A DNA stretch of 64,000 nucleotides from Stomoxys calcitrans (taxonomy: Eukaryota > Arthropoda > Insecta > Diptera > Muscidae): contig NC_081553.1 in assembly GCF_963082655.1 (NCBI RefSeq), positions 129,671,736 through 129,735,735 on the forward strand. Direction: 5' to 3'. Under the pieces are notes generated by a model, which searched no databases, was not told the DNA's origin, and was given only the letters and a program-made list of their open reading frames with translations. A program made the position numbers and the translations under genes. Below, one piece after another: positions 11,216 through 21,885 of this stretch. How positions within the stretch are numbered: position 1 is the stretch's first letter; every line of letters starts with the position of its first letter.

Positions 11216-11239
11216 TGAATATCTGGTCTATCTGGTCAC

Positions 11240-11975
11240 TGTTACTTGGACCTCATTTGATTAGGAGTTAAACATTCGATACCATTATCAAGAATGGGTT
11301 CTGCGGTATCCCCTTCGCCGCCAACTTCGGGCACCAGCAACTGGGTAAAATACTCCGTCCATTTCCTCAGCACACTATTTGTATTGGTTTCCAGATTTCC
11401 TTCTTAGTCTTTGCTGGAGGATATGCCTGCACTAAAACTATTGGTTTAATGTTTAATCTTTGGCAACATTTCCGGACTTTATTCTGACTCCTGTGCATCT
11501 CAATTCGCTCATTCTCAAGTCTTTTCATTTCCTTTTTCTTTCTGCGGAATAGCCGTCCTCCTTTCTCCCGATACCTCCCCTTCATCAGGCGCGATGCTAC
11601 TGATGGCAGGGTTTCTTTTTATGCGACATTCTTGGCTTCAGTAGCATAACGACTCTCTTTATCGTACCATTGGTTTCTTAGGAAGGTTTCTGCTATCCAA
11701 GTAAGGGTTTCGCGGCATTTTCCATGTAATGGACAATGATTTGCCACTTATATATCATCGGGACAAGGAGTTATATCATCGGGACAAGGAGTGCTTTCAT
11801 CCAGCAGTTGGATCATTCGAGTGAAATATGCCGTTGCCATCTGTTGTGTTTGCAGCTTTTCAATGTCCAGCTTTCGTGCAATGTCAGATCGTACTTTTCT
11901 CGCCATGCCCAAACGGGTGCGAACATTTGCTGCCTCAAGGTAATGTTCCTAACCTATATTCGCTGCTCGGATCGA
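11240..11975 (-). pseudogene. RTE-like LINE, segment between endonuclease and reverse transcriptase
   Basis: Minus-strand reading from 11975 gives fragments like ARKLDIEKLQTQQMATAYF and MIQLLDESTPCPDD. Later come RNKGRLFRRKKKEMKRLENER-like basic sequence and EEMDGVFYPVAGA, which resembles WTEYFTQLLN in order. Frame breaks are many. A 20-bp segment (TATATCATCGGGACAAGGAG) is directly duplicated at 11751-11770 and 11772-11791. Confidence 0.45.
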
Positions 11976-12164
11976 TCGTTTATCGTATCGTATATATATT
12001 ATTGATCTGGGGACAACCAAGTAGCTATATGAAATTTTTTTATGATGAAATCTGCTGCTGTTACCATGTTCTTTGCAGCGTCGGAGTCTAGTAGCCTCAA
12101 CAGATTATCGGACGATTAAATTTTCATAGTGTTTTAGTTTCTCACTCGTTGTTCTTGTAAAGTT

Positions 12165-12520
12165 GTTTGTAATTTCTGCTCATGACCATCAACATACGTG
12201 TTTGTTATGGTCTGAATCGGTCTATAGCCTGATACAGCTCCCATATAAATCGATCCCTCTATTTTATTTCTTGAACCCCCAAAGGGCACAATTCTTATTC
12301 GAATTGGCTGACATTTTACACAGGTCTCCAACATATAATTTAATTGTGGTCCGAACCGGACCATATCTTGATATCGCTCTAATAGCAGAGCAAATCTTTT
12401 CTTTTATCCTTTTTTTGCCTAAGAAGAGATGCCGGGAAAAGAACTCGACAAATGCGATCCATGGTGGAGGTGGAGGGTATAAGATTCGGCCCGGCCGAAC
12501 CTAGCACTCTTTAACTTGTT
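12165..12520 (+). mobile_element. Truncated GGCCGGGCC-hairpin element, sublineage II
   Basis: The 3' end of the family is present: tandem-unit sequence (GGTCTATAGCCTGATACAGC, ATAAATCGATC), then a unique block, GATCCATGGTGGAGG, and ATTCGGCC C GGCCGAACCT with CTTTAACTTGTT. It is nearly the same as 17400-17741, so the two shared a recent ancestor. The left part is missing. Confidence 0.7.
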
Positions 12521-12534
12521 TCTTCTACCATCCC

Positions 12535-12715
12535 CATAATTAAGCAGCAGTCATTTGCAGCAAACAACAGACTTTTCAGCAGTAAGCCTGCAACTCTGAA
12601 ATTGCAGCACTAATGCTGTAAGATCATAACTACTGCTACAATAGCAGCAAAATTAACTACTAATATTCAGTAGACAGTGTTTGTCATTTTCAGCAAACTT
12701 TTTTCTATGAGTGTT
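12535..12715. repeat. CAG-rich palindromic MITE-like element
   Basis: The sequence runs from AAGCAGCAGTCATTTGCAGC through ATAGCAGCAAAATTAACTAC to TTTTCAGCAAACTTTTTTCT-ATGAGTG. Its right edge matches, inverted, the left edge at 37365 (CACTCATAGAAAAAAGTCTG). This gives one definable terminus of the family. Confidence 0.55.
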
Positions 12716-12989
12716 GGAAATTGGTTCTCATGCCTTATAAACTACAAACTTTCCTTTCCTCTAATTGTTGTGAAGATATTTAACTTATAAACTAATTTTA
12801 TTTTTCGATTTTTTAAAGAGTCTTTGTGATAAGCGAAAATATTTTTAAACCGATTTTTAATCTAAAAACTGATTTGCTTAAAAAACTTTCAATAATTATG
12901 CTTTATCATACTACAGTGTCCGTGTCTTTAGTCAAAAGTTATGCATATAGTGGGTGTAGTAGCTTGTAAAGTATGATTTTTTAGCACTT

Positions 12990-13320
12990 TACACCAAATT
13001 AATTTTGAAAATCGGACCATAAAATGCAGTTCGAAGCAACATTTTTGTAGTGCCGAGATGACCAATTTTGAAGGCCCATTAATGGGCCCCAGTCCTTCCA
13101 GGATATGAAATTTTTCACATAGTGGATAGGATCTGAAATTTTTCACCTGGAAACAAGGTGTTTCAATCTTCGACTCACCACAAATCCACAGCCAAATTCA
13201 TTTTCGTGGCATGGCAGCAAAAATTTTTGTTGTAACAACAGAAAATCTGCTCAAAATGGGGTAGCAGTAAGTTTTTGCTAAAATAGCAAACATTTTCTGC
13301 TTGTTTCGGATGGTTAAAAA
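12990..13320. repeat. Two adjacent repeat fragments
   Basis: 12998-13110 resembles 4205-4320 (AAAATCGGACCATAAAATGC, TGACCAATTT, GGGCCC). 13195-13320 carries the GCAGCAAAAATTTTTGTTG / CAGAAAATCTGCTC words of the CAG-rich family, similar to 19440-19560. Confidence 0.4.
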
Positions 13321-13336
13321 TCGAAAATAGCCTAAA

Positions 13337-14983
13337 AACAAGTAAAAAGGCGTTAAGTTCGGCCGGGCCGAACTTTGGATACCCACCACCTCGGGTATAT
13401 ATGTAAACCATCTTTCATCAAAATCCGGTGAAAATTGCATGCCTTATGTCCCATAGCAGTTATATCGAAATATGTTCCGATTTGGATCAAATACTAATAA
13501 GTACAGTTGCTATATCTAAAAATAAACCGATCTGAACTATATACCACACGGATGTCGAAAAACCTAACATAAGTCACTGTGTAAAATTTCAATGAAATCG
13601 GATTTTAAATGCGCTTTTTATGAGCCTAGACTTTTAATAGAGATATCGGTTTACATGGCTGCTATATCCAAATCTGGACCGATTTGAGCCAAGTTGCAGA
13701 AAAATTTCGAAGAGCCTAACACAAAGCACTGTCCCAAATTTCGGCGAAATCGGACAATAAATGCGCCATTTATGGGCCCAAATCCTTAAATCGAGAGATC
13801 GGTCTATATTGCAGCTATATTAAAATCTGAATCGATCTGGGCCAAATTGAAGAAGGACGTCGAAGACCCTAACTAAACTCACCATTCCAAATTTCTGCGA
13901 AATCGGGCAATAAATGCGCCTTTTATGGCCCTAAAACCGAGAGATCGGTCTATATGGCAGCTATATCCAAATCTGGACCGATCTGTGCCATATCGCAGAA
14001 GTATATCAAGGGGCTTAACCTAACTTACTATCCCAAATTTCGACGACATCGGACAGTAAATGCGCCTTTTATGGGCCCAAAACCTTAAATCGAGAAATCG
14101 GTGTATATGGCAGCTATATCCAAATCTGAACCGATCATGTCCAAATTAAAGAAGGATGATGAAGGTCCTAAGGCAACTCACTGTCCCAAATTTCAGCAAT
14201 ATCGGATAATAAATGTGCCTTTTATGGGCTTAAGACCCTAAATCGGAGAATCGGACTATATGGCAGCTATATCCAAATCTGGACCGATCTGGGCCAAATT
14301 GACGAAGCATGTCGAAGGGCCTATATAACTCACTGTCCCAAATTTTATCTCAATCGGATAATAAATGTAGCTTTTAACTGCCTAACACCCTAAATCGGAG
14401 GATCGGTCTATATGGCAGCTATATCCAAATCTGGACCGATCTGAGCCAAATTGACTAAGGATATCGAAGGGCCTAATACAACTCACTGTCCCAAATTTCA
14501 TAAAAATCGGATAATAAATGGGGCTTTTATGGGCCTAAAACCCTAAATCAGAGGATCGGTCTATATGGCAGCTATATCCAAATCTGGATCGATCTGAGCC
14601 AAATCGACGAAGGATGTCGAAGGAGCTAACACAACTCACTGTCCCAAATTTCAGCAAAATCGGATAATAAATGTGGCTTTTATGTGCTTAAGACCCTAAA
14701 TCGGCGGATCGGTCTATATGAGGGCTATATCAAGATATAGTCCGATATAGCCCATCTTCGAACTTAACCTGCTTATGGGCAAAAAAAAGAATGTGTGCAA
14801 AGTTTCACCTCAATTTCTCTATTTTTATAGACTGTAACGTGATTTCAACAGACAGACGGACGGACAAGTCTAGAGCGTCTTAAATTTGTATGCTGATCAG
14901 GAATATATATACCTTTTAGGGTCGATGTAATGCAAACGGAATGACAAAATAAATATACCCCATCCTTCGGTGGTGGGTATAAT
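13337..14983 (-). mobile_element. GGCCGGGCC-hairpin element with at least seven ~153-bp tandem units, sublineage I
   Basis: In + orientation it opens with AACAAGTAAAAAGGCG and a perfect hairpin (AAGTTCGGCC-G-GGCCGAACTT, 13355-13375), then TACCCACCACCTCGGG. It closes with GGTGGTGGGTATAAT. GGTCTATATGGCAGC-type words recur near 13801, 13947, 14100, 14253, 14405, 14558 and 14711, i.e. every 146-153 bp. Each unit pairs CCAAATCTGGACCGATCTG with CACTGTCCCAAATTT and AATCGGATAATAAATG. This is the most complete array of this sublineage. It is non-coding. Confidence 0.8.
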
Positions 14984-16700
14984 AAATAAGTATTTAAAAC
15001 ATGTGCATATTTCATCTTATCTTTTAATTTTAGGGGCCTACATTTTTTTCTCATTTCTACAATAAGACAACTTTTTACCGATTTTAAATAACAGCTTACG
15101 AAATAACTCTTGAAATCATGTTAGGGAATTGGGTGAAATGTATTTTAATATCTAACAAGTGCTTCATTAGCTGTTTAGAAGTTAAAAACATTTGTATGGT
15201 TTCATATATTTTAATATCATCAGACAATGTTTGCTGATACAGCAGACCAATTTCTCTGGATGTAAGGTTCGTCACCATTTGGTTTTGTTGTAAGGCGGTA
15301 ATATTTATTTTGTACATTTCCAAAACATACGACAGTGCGTATACTGAATCTTTTTAGGGAGTTTGTTTTTTAGTTGTATCAGCAAACTTTTATTTTGTTT
15401 ATATTAACAAATTTCTCTGAACATAAACAATATAAATTTAATATAAAAATATAAAATCGAAACATTTAACAATAATCGCAATTAACAGTGGTTCAATTTG
15501 TACCTTTCTTCTTCTACAGTGCATTACAAATAAGAGCTCTTCAAGTAAATATCCTTAACCACAGGAACAATCATGCATATAAAACTATTTCAACTTGGCT
15601 ATGGCAAGTTATTTTATGGCCTTTATAACGGTTCATGTTTTTGCTTTTCATTTGCTTGAATGATGTTTCACTTGAATAATTGCAATTGTGTATTTGTCCT
15701 ATGGAGCGTATGACGCATGAATACAAACCACCCACAAAGAAAATTAATATTCATCATACGTTCGATGGTCCTGATACACAAGAGGCAGTGAGGAGAAAAG
15801 CTGCTGCTAACTGATGACTGACTAATGAATGAGCTTTGAGCTGAACGAACTCAACTCTCTTTCTTACACACACACACACTCCTTTGGCTGACTGACTACA
15901 CTCCATTAGGGTGTTAATAAAGTCAATTGGTAATTGTAGCCAAATGAACACCAAGCAACCAACCAACCAACCAACTAACAAGTCAACACGTATTAATTTA
16001 AACAATTTACATTTATTTCCATTGTTGCTAACAATTTCCTTTGTGCTTTGTTATTGTGTTGATTTGAGTTTGAGTTTGAAACAATGACTGGCTGGCATGA
16101 CCCATATAATTACGAACAAAAAATGGAAAAAAGCCACGTACGTACTGACAGGATATTCTATGTTTCTTTGTATGTTGTTAGATGTGCAATTGCTTGAGCG
16201 TATGTGTCCCCATTCAGGATTTCTTTGTTTGCAAAAGTCAATACACCATGGTTGTAATTTTGAAATAAACAATGGTTATATTTGTGTGCTCCAGTCTTCT
16301 AGATATGTACATAAAGATTAATAAACAAATGTACGTTCATGTACCTCTACATACATATATATACACTTTCTATAAATAGCTTGTGTACTCAAATGTTTGC
16401 CCCACCACTGTTCAATGAATGGGTGTGGACAATGACTTTATCTGATGTAGAATCACTATTGTCGAGATGCCAAAGTTTTGTTAAAATCAATGGCTTGGAA
16501 AACAAAATTAAGGAATTTCTGGCTTTATTAAACAAATAAAGTTTGCATGAGTTGATGAGTTTAATGTACCTATTAAAGTACAATATCAGTGTCATTGACA
16601 TCCATTGTGCATTAATTGTCAAAAGAATATCATGTGAGTGATCATATTGTAGAAATAGGGGAGTTGTGACTAGCAAATTTATAGATGATTAATTGCACAT
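14984..16700. other. No gene recognised; MITE-like fragment at 15200-15350
   Basis: AT-rich sequence without recognisable exons. 15205-15265 carries ATCAGACAATGTTTGCTGAT and CAGCAGACCAATTTCTCTGG of the TGCTGATATCAGCA family. An (AC)n tract is at 15867-15881 and (CCAA)n at 15956-15976. Confidence 0.4.
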
Positions 16701-17741
16701 TTTTATACCCTCCACCATAGGATGGGGGACATACTAATTTCGTCATTCTGTTTGTAACTACTCGAAATATTCGTCTGAGATCCCATAAAGTATATATATT
16801 CTTGATTGTCGCGAAATTTTATGTCGATCTAGGCATGTCCGTCCGACTGTCCGTCCGTCCGTCTGTCCATCCGTCTGTCTGTCGAAAGCACGCTAACTTC
16901 TGAAGGAGTAAATCTAGCCGCTTGAAATTTTGCACAAATACTTCTTATTAGTGTAGGTCGGTTGATATTGTAAATGGGCCATATCGGTCCTTGTTTTGAT
17001 ATAGCTGCCATATAAACCGATCTTGGGTCTTGACTTCTTGAGCCTCTAGAGGGCGCAATTCTTATCTGATTTGCATGAATTTTTGCACAAAGTATTTTGT
17101 TATGATATCCAACAACTGTGCCAAGTATGGTTCAAATCGGTTCATAACCTGATATAGCTGTCATATAAGCAGATGTGGGGACTTGGCTTCTTGAGCTTCT
17201 AGAGGGCGCAATTCCTATCCGATTTGGCTGAAATTTTGCACGACGTATTTTATTCTTACTTTCAACAACTGTGTCAAATAAGGTTCAAATCGGTTCTAAA
17301 CCTGATATAGCTGCCATAAAAACCGATCTGGGATCTTGATTTCTTGAGCCTCTAGAGATCGCAATTGCTATCCGATTTGCCTGAAATTTTGTACGACGGA
17401 TCCTCTCATGACCATCAACATACGTGTTTATTATGGTCTGAATCGGTCTTTAGCCCGATACAGCTTTCACATAAATCGATCTCTCTATTTTACTTCTTGA
17501 GCCTCCAAAGGGTGCAATTCTTATTCGAATTGGCTGACATTTTACACAGGTCTCCAACATATAATTTAATTGTGGTCCAAACCGGACCATATCTTGATAT
17601 CGCTCTAATAGCAGAGCAAATCTTTTCTTATATCCTTTTTGGCCTAAGAAGAGATGTGGGGAAAAGAACTCGACAAATGCGATCCATGGTGGAGGGTATA
17701 TAAGATTCGGCCCGGCCGAACTTAGCACGCTTTTACTTGTT
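16701..17741 (+). mobile_element. GGCCGGGCC-hairpin element, sublineage II, near full length
   Basis: It starts TTTTTATACCCTCCACCATA and TTTCGTCATTCTGTTTGTAA, then a GTCY-rich tract (16847-16880, CCGTCCGACTGTCCGTCC...), then about four tandem units with TTGAGCCTCTAGAGGGCGCA and GATATAGCTGCCATATAAAC, and ends ATTCGGCC-C-GGCCGAACTT with CGCTTTTACTTGTT. Left and right ends carry TATACCCTCCACCAT and its inverse. It is non-coding. Confidence 0.78.
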
Positions 17742-17794
17742 AAGATTCACAATGCATTTTCAGGCTTAGTAAATAATATGGTAATACAGAATCT

Positions 17795-18150
17795 ACACTC
17801 ATAGAACAAATTCGCCTTAAATTGGCCAATTTTTTTAGCAATACTCGTATTTAGCAAATGGCTTAAATGTTGTTTAGAAATTCAAAATTTTTGCTTGGAT
17901 TCATATAAAGTTTAACATTTTTATTATTATTCAATATTAGAAGACAGTAGATATCAGCAGACTTTTTTCTCTTGGTGTAAGGTACTTAAACGTTTCCGGA
18001 AGTACAACAACTACAATACTAACTTTTCCATCCCTGACTGCAAACTTGGTTACTCTGCTAAACAAAAGGTGGGGGGTTTGTAATAAGTTTCGACACCCCC
18101 AAAGAAATAAGTTTGCTGATATCAGCAAACACCGTCTGAAATTCAAAGCA
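17795..18150. repeat. TGCTGATATCAGCA palindromic element with hAT-like end inside
   Basis: Arms TATCAGCAGACTTTTTTCTC-TTGG (about 17951) and CCAAAGAAATAAGTTTGCTG-ATATCAGC (about 18098) are inverted relative to each other. Between them, ACTTTTCCATCCCTG resembles the end of the hAT-like element at 234-982, so the interior is partly hAT-derived. 18960-19210 has the same layout. Confidence 0.5.
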
Positions 18151-18179
18151 ATGATTAAAGCTTGTGAGGTGTTTTATGT

Positions 18180-18955
18180 CTCCCTACATTTGATCCAAAT
18201 ATGGTTCAGATCGCACTATATTTAGATGTAGCTGCCATATAAACCGAACTGGCGATTAAGTGTCTGAATCCCATAAAGGCTTTATTTATTACCCGATTTC
18301 ACTGAAATTTGAGTCAGTGAGTTGTTGTAAGTTTCCCGTCATCTGACCCATATTTGGATAAGATCGGACGATATTTATATATAGCTCCCATATAGACCGA
18401 TCTGTCGGTTAAGGGTCTAAAGCCCACTATATAGTCTAAAGCCCGACATCCAACTTCATATGGTTCAGATCGGACTATTTTTATATATAGCTGCCTTAAA
18501 GACCGATCTACCGATTAAGAGTCTGAAGCCCATAAAAGATTTAATTATTAGACGATTTCACTGAAATGTGAATCAGTGAGTTGTTTTAAGCCTCCCGCCA
18601 TCTAATCTAGATATTTGTAAGATCGGACGATATTTAGATATAGCTTTCATACAGACCGATATGCCGATTAAGGGTCTGAAGCCCATGAAAGCTTTATTTA
18701 TTACCCGATTTCGTTGCAATTTGAAATAGTGAGTTTTTTAAGCCTCCCAACCCAAAATATCATCCAGGTCAGACTAGGGCATTAATCCCATAAAAGCGGA
18801 TTTTTTGCCTGATTTCGCTGAAACTGTTATTTGTATAAAAATTTTGGAGACCTGAATAAAATACGATCCAGATCAGCCCCTATTTAGATATAACTATGGA
18901 TATGATAGTGGTGTTATAATAAAATAGGATGATTAGTATATCCATGGTGGTGGGT
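18180..18955 (+). mobile_element. Degenerate hairpin-family element, tandem units without the hairpin end
   Basis: Units contain GGTTCAGATCGGACTATTTT, TAGCTGCCATATAAACCGA and CCCATAAAAGATTTAATTA followed by CCGATTTCACTGAAATTTG, and it ends CCATGGTGGTGGGTTC. The GGCCGGGCC hairpin is not seen. It is an older or truncated sublineage I relative. Confidence 0.6.
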
Positions 18956-18959
18956 TCAT

Positions 18960-19210
18960 TGTTTTTGATTTCAGACAGTGTATGCTGATATCAGCTTACT
19001 TATTTCTCTTGGTATTAGGTACTTAAACGTTCCCAGAGGAACTGCGGTTCTACTCTAGTCGAAAAGTACTAAGAAAAGTACTATAATACTAACTTTGCCA
19101 TCTCTGACGGCAAACCTGGTTACTCAGCTAAACAAAAGGTAGGGGGTAAAAAGTTTCGACACACCCAAAGATATAAGTTTGCTGATATCAGTGAACACTG
19201 TCTGAAATGA
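18960..19210. repeat. TGCTGATATCAGCA palindromic element, second copy with hAT-like interior
   Basis: Left arm CAGACAGTGTATGCTGATAT and right arm ATATCAGTGAACACTGTCTG are inverted repeats. The interior has AGTACTATAATACTAACTTT and CATCTCTGACGGCAAACCTGG, parallel to 17990-18060. Confidence 0.6.
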
Positions 19211-20519
19211 TTAAAGCATTTGTCATATGTTAATGCACATTTTTGTCATTTAAGAGGTAAATTTTTTTCCAATAGCATAAATATGATTTTAGTTAATATT
19301 TTGTCTGCTGTTATTTGAAATCGTTAAAATATGATCAAATTGTAGAAAATTAGATCGTAATACACTTTATATGCCTCTAATACTAAAAGATAAGATAGAA
19401 TACACACATTCTTTGAAGTATTTATGAAATTTTTAGACCTTTTGAAAACAGCAGAAAATGTTTGCTGTTTTAGCAAAAATTTACTGCTGTCCCATTTTTA
19501 GCAGACTTTCTGTTGTTTCAGCAAACATTTTTAATGTTTACACTAACAAATTTCTTTGGGTGCACGCATTCTACATTCTGTTAAAAGGCCAAATCCTTAA
19601 GGACACCACACTCGGGCATACAAGGGCAAGCTGCAAAAGCTTTCTCGGCAGATACATCCGAGGCATCTAGGCTGGAAGATCCTATCCTCCACACATATTA
19701 CGGCAGGGTACAACTAGAGGTCTGCAGAAGACAACACCAGTGTGCAACGGAATCTCTCTTTTTATACCCTCCACCAAAGAATGAAGGTACACCCAGAGCA
19801 ATTAGTCTGCTGATACCAACAAACACTGTCGGCTGATATTAAATTAAACATTTTAAACTTTTGAATGAATCCATAAAAAAAAATAAACTTCATTACAACA
19901 ACTGAGGCATTTCCATTTTTTTAATGTCTATACAGCTATAGGCGTTAATTTTTTATTTAAAAGCATAAAAAAGCAGTACTCTTTTTGACTGCTGTAATTT
20001 AAACTCGTTCAAAAACTAGCAAATTGTAGAAAATTGTACATTACAGTGTCCCAAAAAACAGAAAGTCTTTTTTTTTAAGCGCATACCTTCACTTTTTTTC
20101 CTTTTGATCCCACTAAGCAAACTACGAAATATTATGACGATCGGGATATCGGAGCTATATCTAAATCTGAACTGATTATCACCAAAATTCATAGCATTTG
20201 TCCTTGGCCTAAAACAGTGGCATGTGTAATATTTCGTGATGATTGGATAACAAATGTGACCCGTACCTTATAAACAGGCAGATAGACATACGCATTAACG
20301 ACGAAACGGACATGGCTAGATCGAACTAGGAAGTAATTCTGAGTCGATCGGTACACTATTAACTGCCAAAGTAGTGGTTCTGGGTGTAGCTTGTGTTTAG
20401 TTAATAGAGGGTTGCCTTTTAGATATCGGGACTGGACAACTCCACTCCAATTACGCATGTTTTGCTTGTTGGTATAGTTGGAAATGTAAATGTAAAACAA
20501 CAACCGCGTCTTCAGATAG
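19211..20519. other. No gene recognised; MITE-like fragments at 19440-19560 and 19790-19860
   Basis: 19440-19560 carries GCAGAAAATGTTTGCTGTTT and TTTCAGCAAACATTTTTAAT words. 19790-19850 starts TACACCCAGAGCAATTAGTC-TGCTGAT. The remainder has no motif that I can name. Confidence 0.4.
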
Positions 20520-20700
20520 GATTTTGGGAGGCAACAAAATCACGTTCAGTTAATTCTTGAACAACAGCCAATTTATAGGGATGAAATTGAAATTTTTGAT
20601 GGAGAATTCGTCGAACAGTGGTGTCAAAATTCCATAGCATAGCTTACTGCGTCACTCTTTCCATATTTTCCGAAGTTCTGATAGTCAGTTTCTCTGGTTA
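20520..20700 (-). pseudogene. Tc1/mariner-like transposase DNA-binding fragment
   Basis: One minus-strand frame reads TTVRRILHQKFQFHPYKLAV and then VQELTERDF, which resembles the linker after the helix-turn-helix of IS630/mariner-type transposases (STV.RIL.K.L.FHPYK...QEL...D). No DDE catalytic part follows. Isolated and decayed. Confidence 0.4.
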
Positions 20701-20741
20701 TTTCTTATAAAAATACGGAACATTTTATTGCCATGTCGTAA

Positions 20742-20927
20742 TTGGACGACTCTTTTGGTCGTGATTGTAATCTTGACGACATAGTGCTAATTCTCAGTTG
20801 CGATACAACTGCATCCAATAAAGGTCGTATTAATGGTGCATTCGTCCTTCTTGAACATAAACTAAATCGTCACTTTTTGTTTTTCACATGTCACCCCGTT
20901 TTTGAATGGAACTCATTTTGGTTTTAA
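20742..20927 (+). pseudogene. Fragment with CDTTASNKGRINGA motif, transposon-like
   Basis: The frame includes LSCDTTASNKGRINGAFVLL and EHKLNRHFLFFTCHPVFE. I associate the D.T.SN.G...GA..L.E..L pattern with uncharacterised repetitive proteins in arthropods, likely of transposon origin, but cannot name the family. Only about 55 residues survive. Confidence 0.35.
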
Positions 20928-21658
20928 AAGGAGTGTTTCACGTGTCTAAAAATTCCATTATTCAAAAAGTTTATAGAAAGTTGGAAAAAAATAGCTCCTG
21001 AATAAAAACATAGCTGCATAAAAACTTTATCCATTCAACGTCAAGAAATGTTATCGAAGAATATTCCTCCACAGTGGAAGAGCCTTCTATTAAGCCAAAT
21101 ATGTAATGGGGCTGTTACTGTCGTAACAGGTGATCTTTTTGATTCCTCGCCTTGAAATATGTTCCTAACAACCTCAATGTCAATAAATGCTATCACAGAT
21201 TATTCCTTCTATATACTCGAATTCGTAATGAGAGTCTGTTTCTGTCAAGACGGGCGAGGTTTAGGAATACTCGGCTTAAGCTATGTTTCTTACAACCTCT
21301 CGAGAGTCTCTCCAGTCTATTTGAGTTGGACAAGCAATAAATTTTCAGGTCCTGGCAATCTACGGGTATTGAAACTTTTGATCGCCCTAAAAATTTCCTC
21401 AACAATCCCAGACCCCCAATGTCAGAGATAACCTCTTCCGACGCTACGATTTTCCTTGGGATTACCCATGGACAGTTTGTCGAGGACTAGTTCAGCTCGC
21501 CCTTATATCTTCTTAGCTAAGTCTTGTAGATGTCCTAGTCCTGAGGTCGAGAAGGGGCAGTGTTGTAGTTTTCCTGCTTCTTGAATTGAAATTACCTTCG
21601 TGTCCGTTCATCCAGCATGCCAATACAACCAGAATATATCTCACTAAGTCAGGTAGCC
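20928..21658. other. No gene recognised
   Basis: Short frames in both strands lack motifs. TTCCTCGCCTTGAAATATGT and ACAACCTCNAGNGTC words appear twice within 21140-21310, hinting at an internal partial duplication. Confidence 0.3.
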
Positions 21659-21659
21659 T

Positions 21660-21885
21660 GGAGGCCACTGTAGCGCAGAGGTTAGCGAGAACATCTGAAA
21701 ATTTTTTCAGCGTTGGTTATCCCCTCCTAATGCTGGAGACATTTGTAAAGTACTGTACCATTAGGTATGGCAGTCATGTAAAAACTTCTCCACAAAGAGG
21801 TGTCACACTGCTGCACGCCGTTCGGAATCGTCTATAAAAAGGAAGCCCCTTATCATGGAGCTCAAACTTGAATCGGTCACCATTG
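21660..21885 (+). mobile_element. tRNA-derived SINE (family 1), truncated
   Basis: The head GGAGGCCACTGTAGCGCAGAGG keeps the A box, but the B box segment is deleted (GTTAGCGAGAACATCTGAAA). The body follows to TTGAATCGG. The 3' end is missing and a hairpin-family element starts immediately, which probably removed it. Confidence 0.7.
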
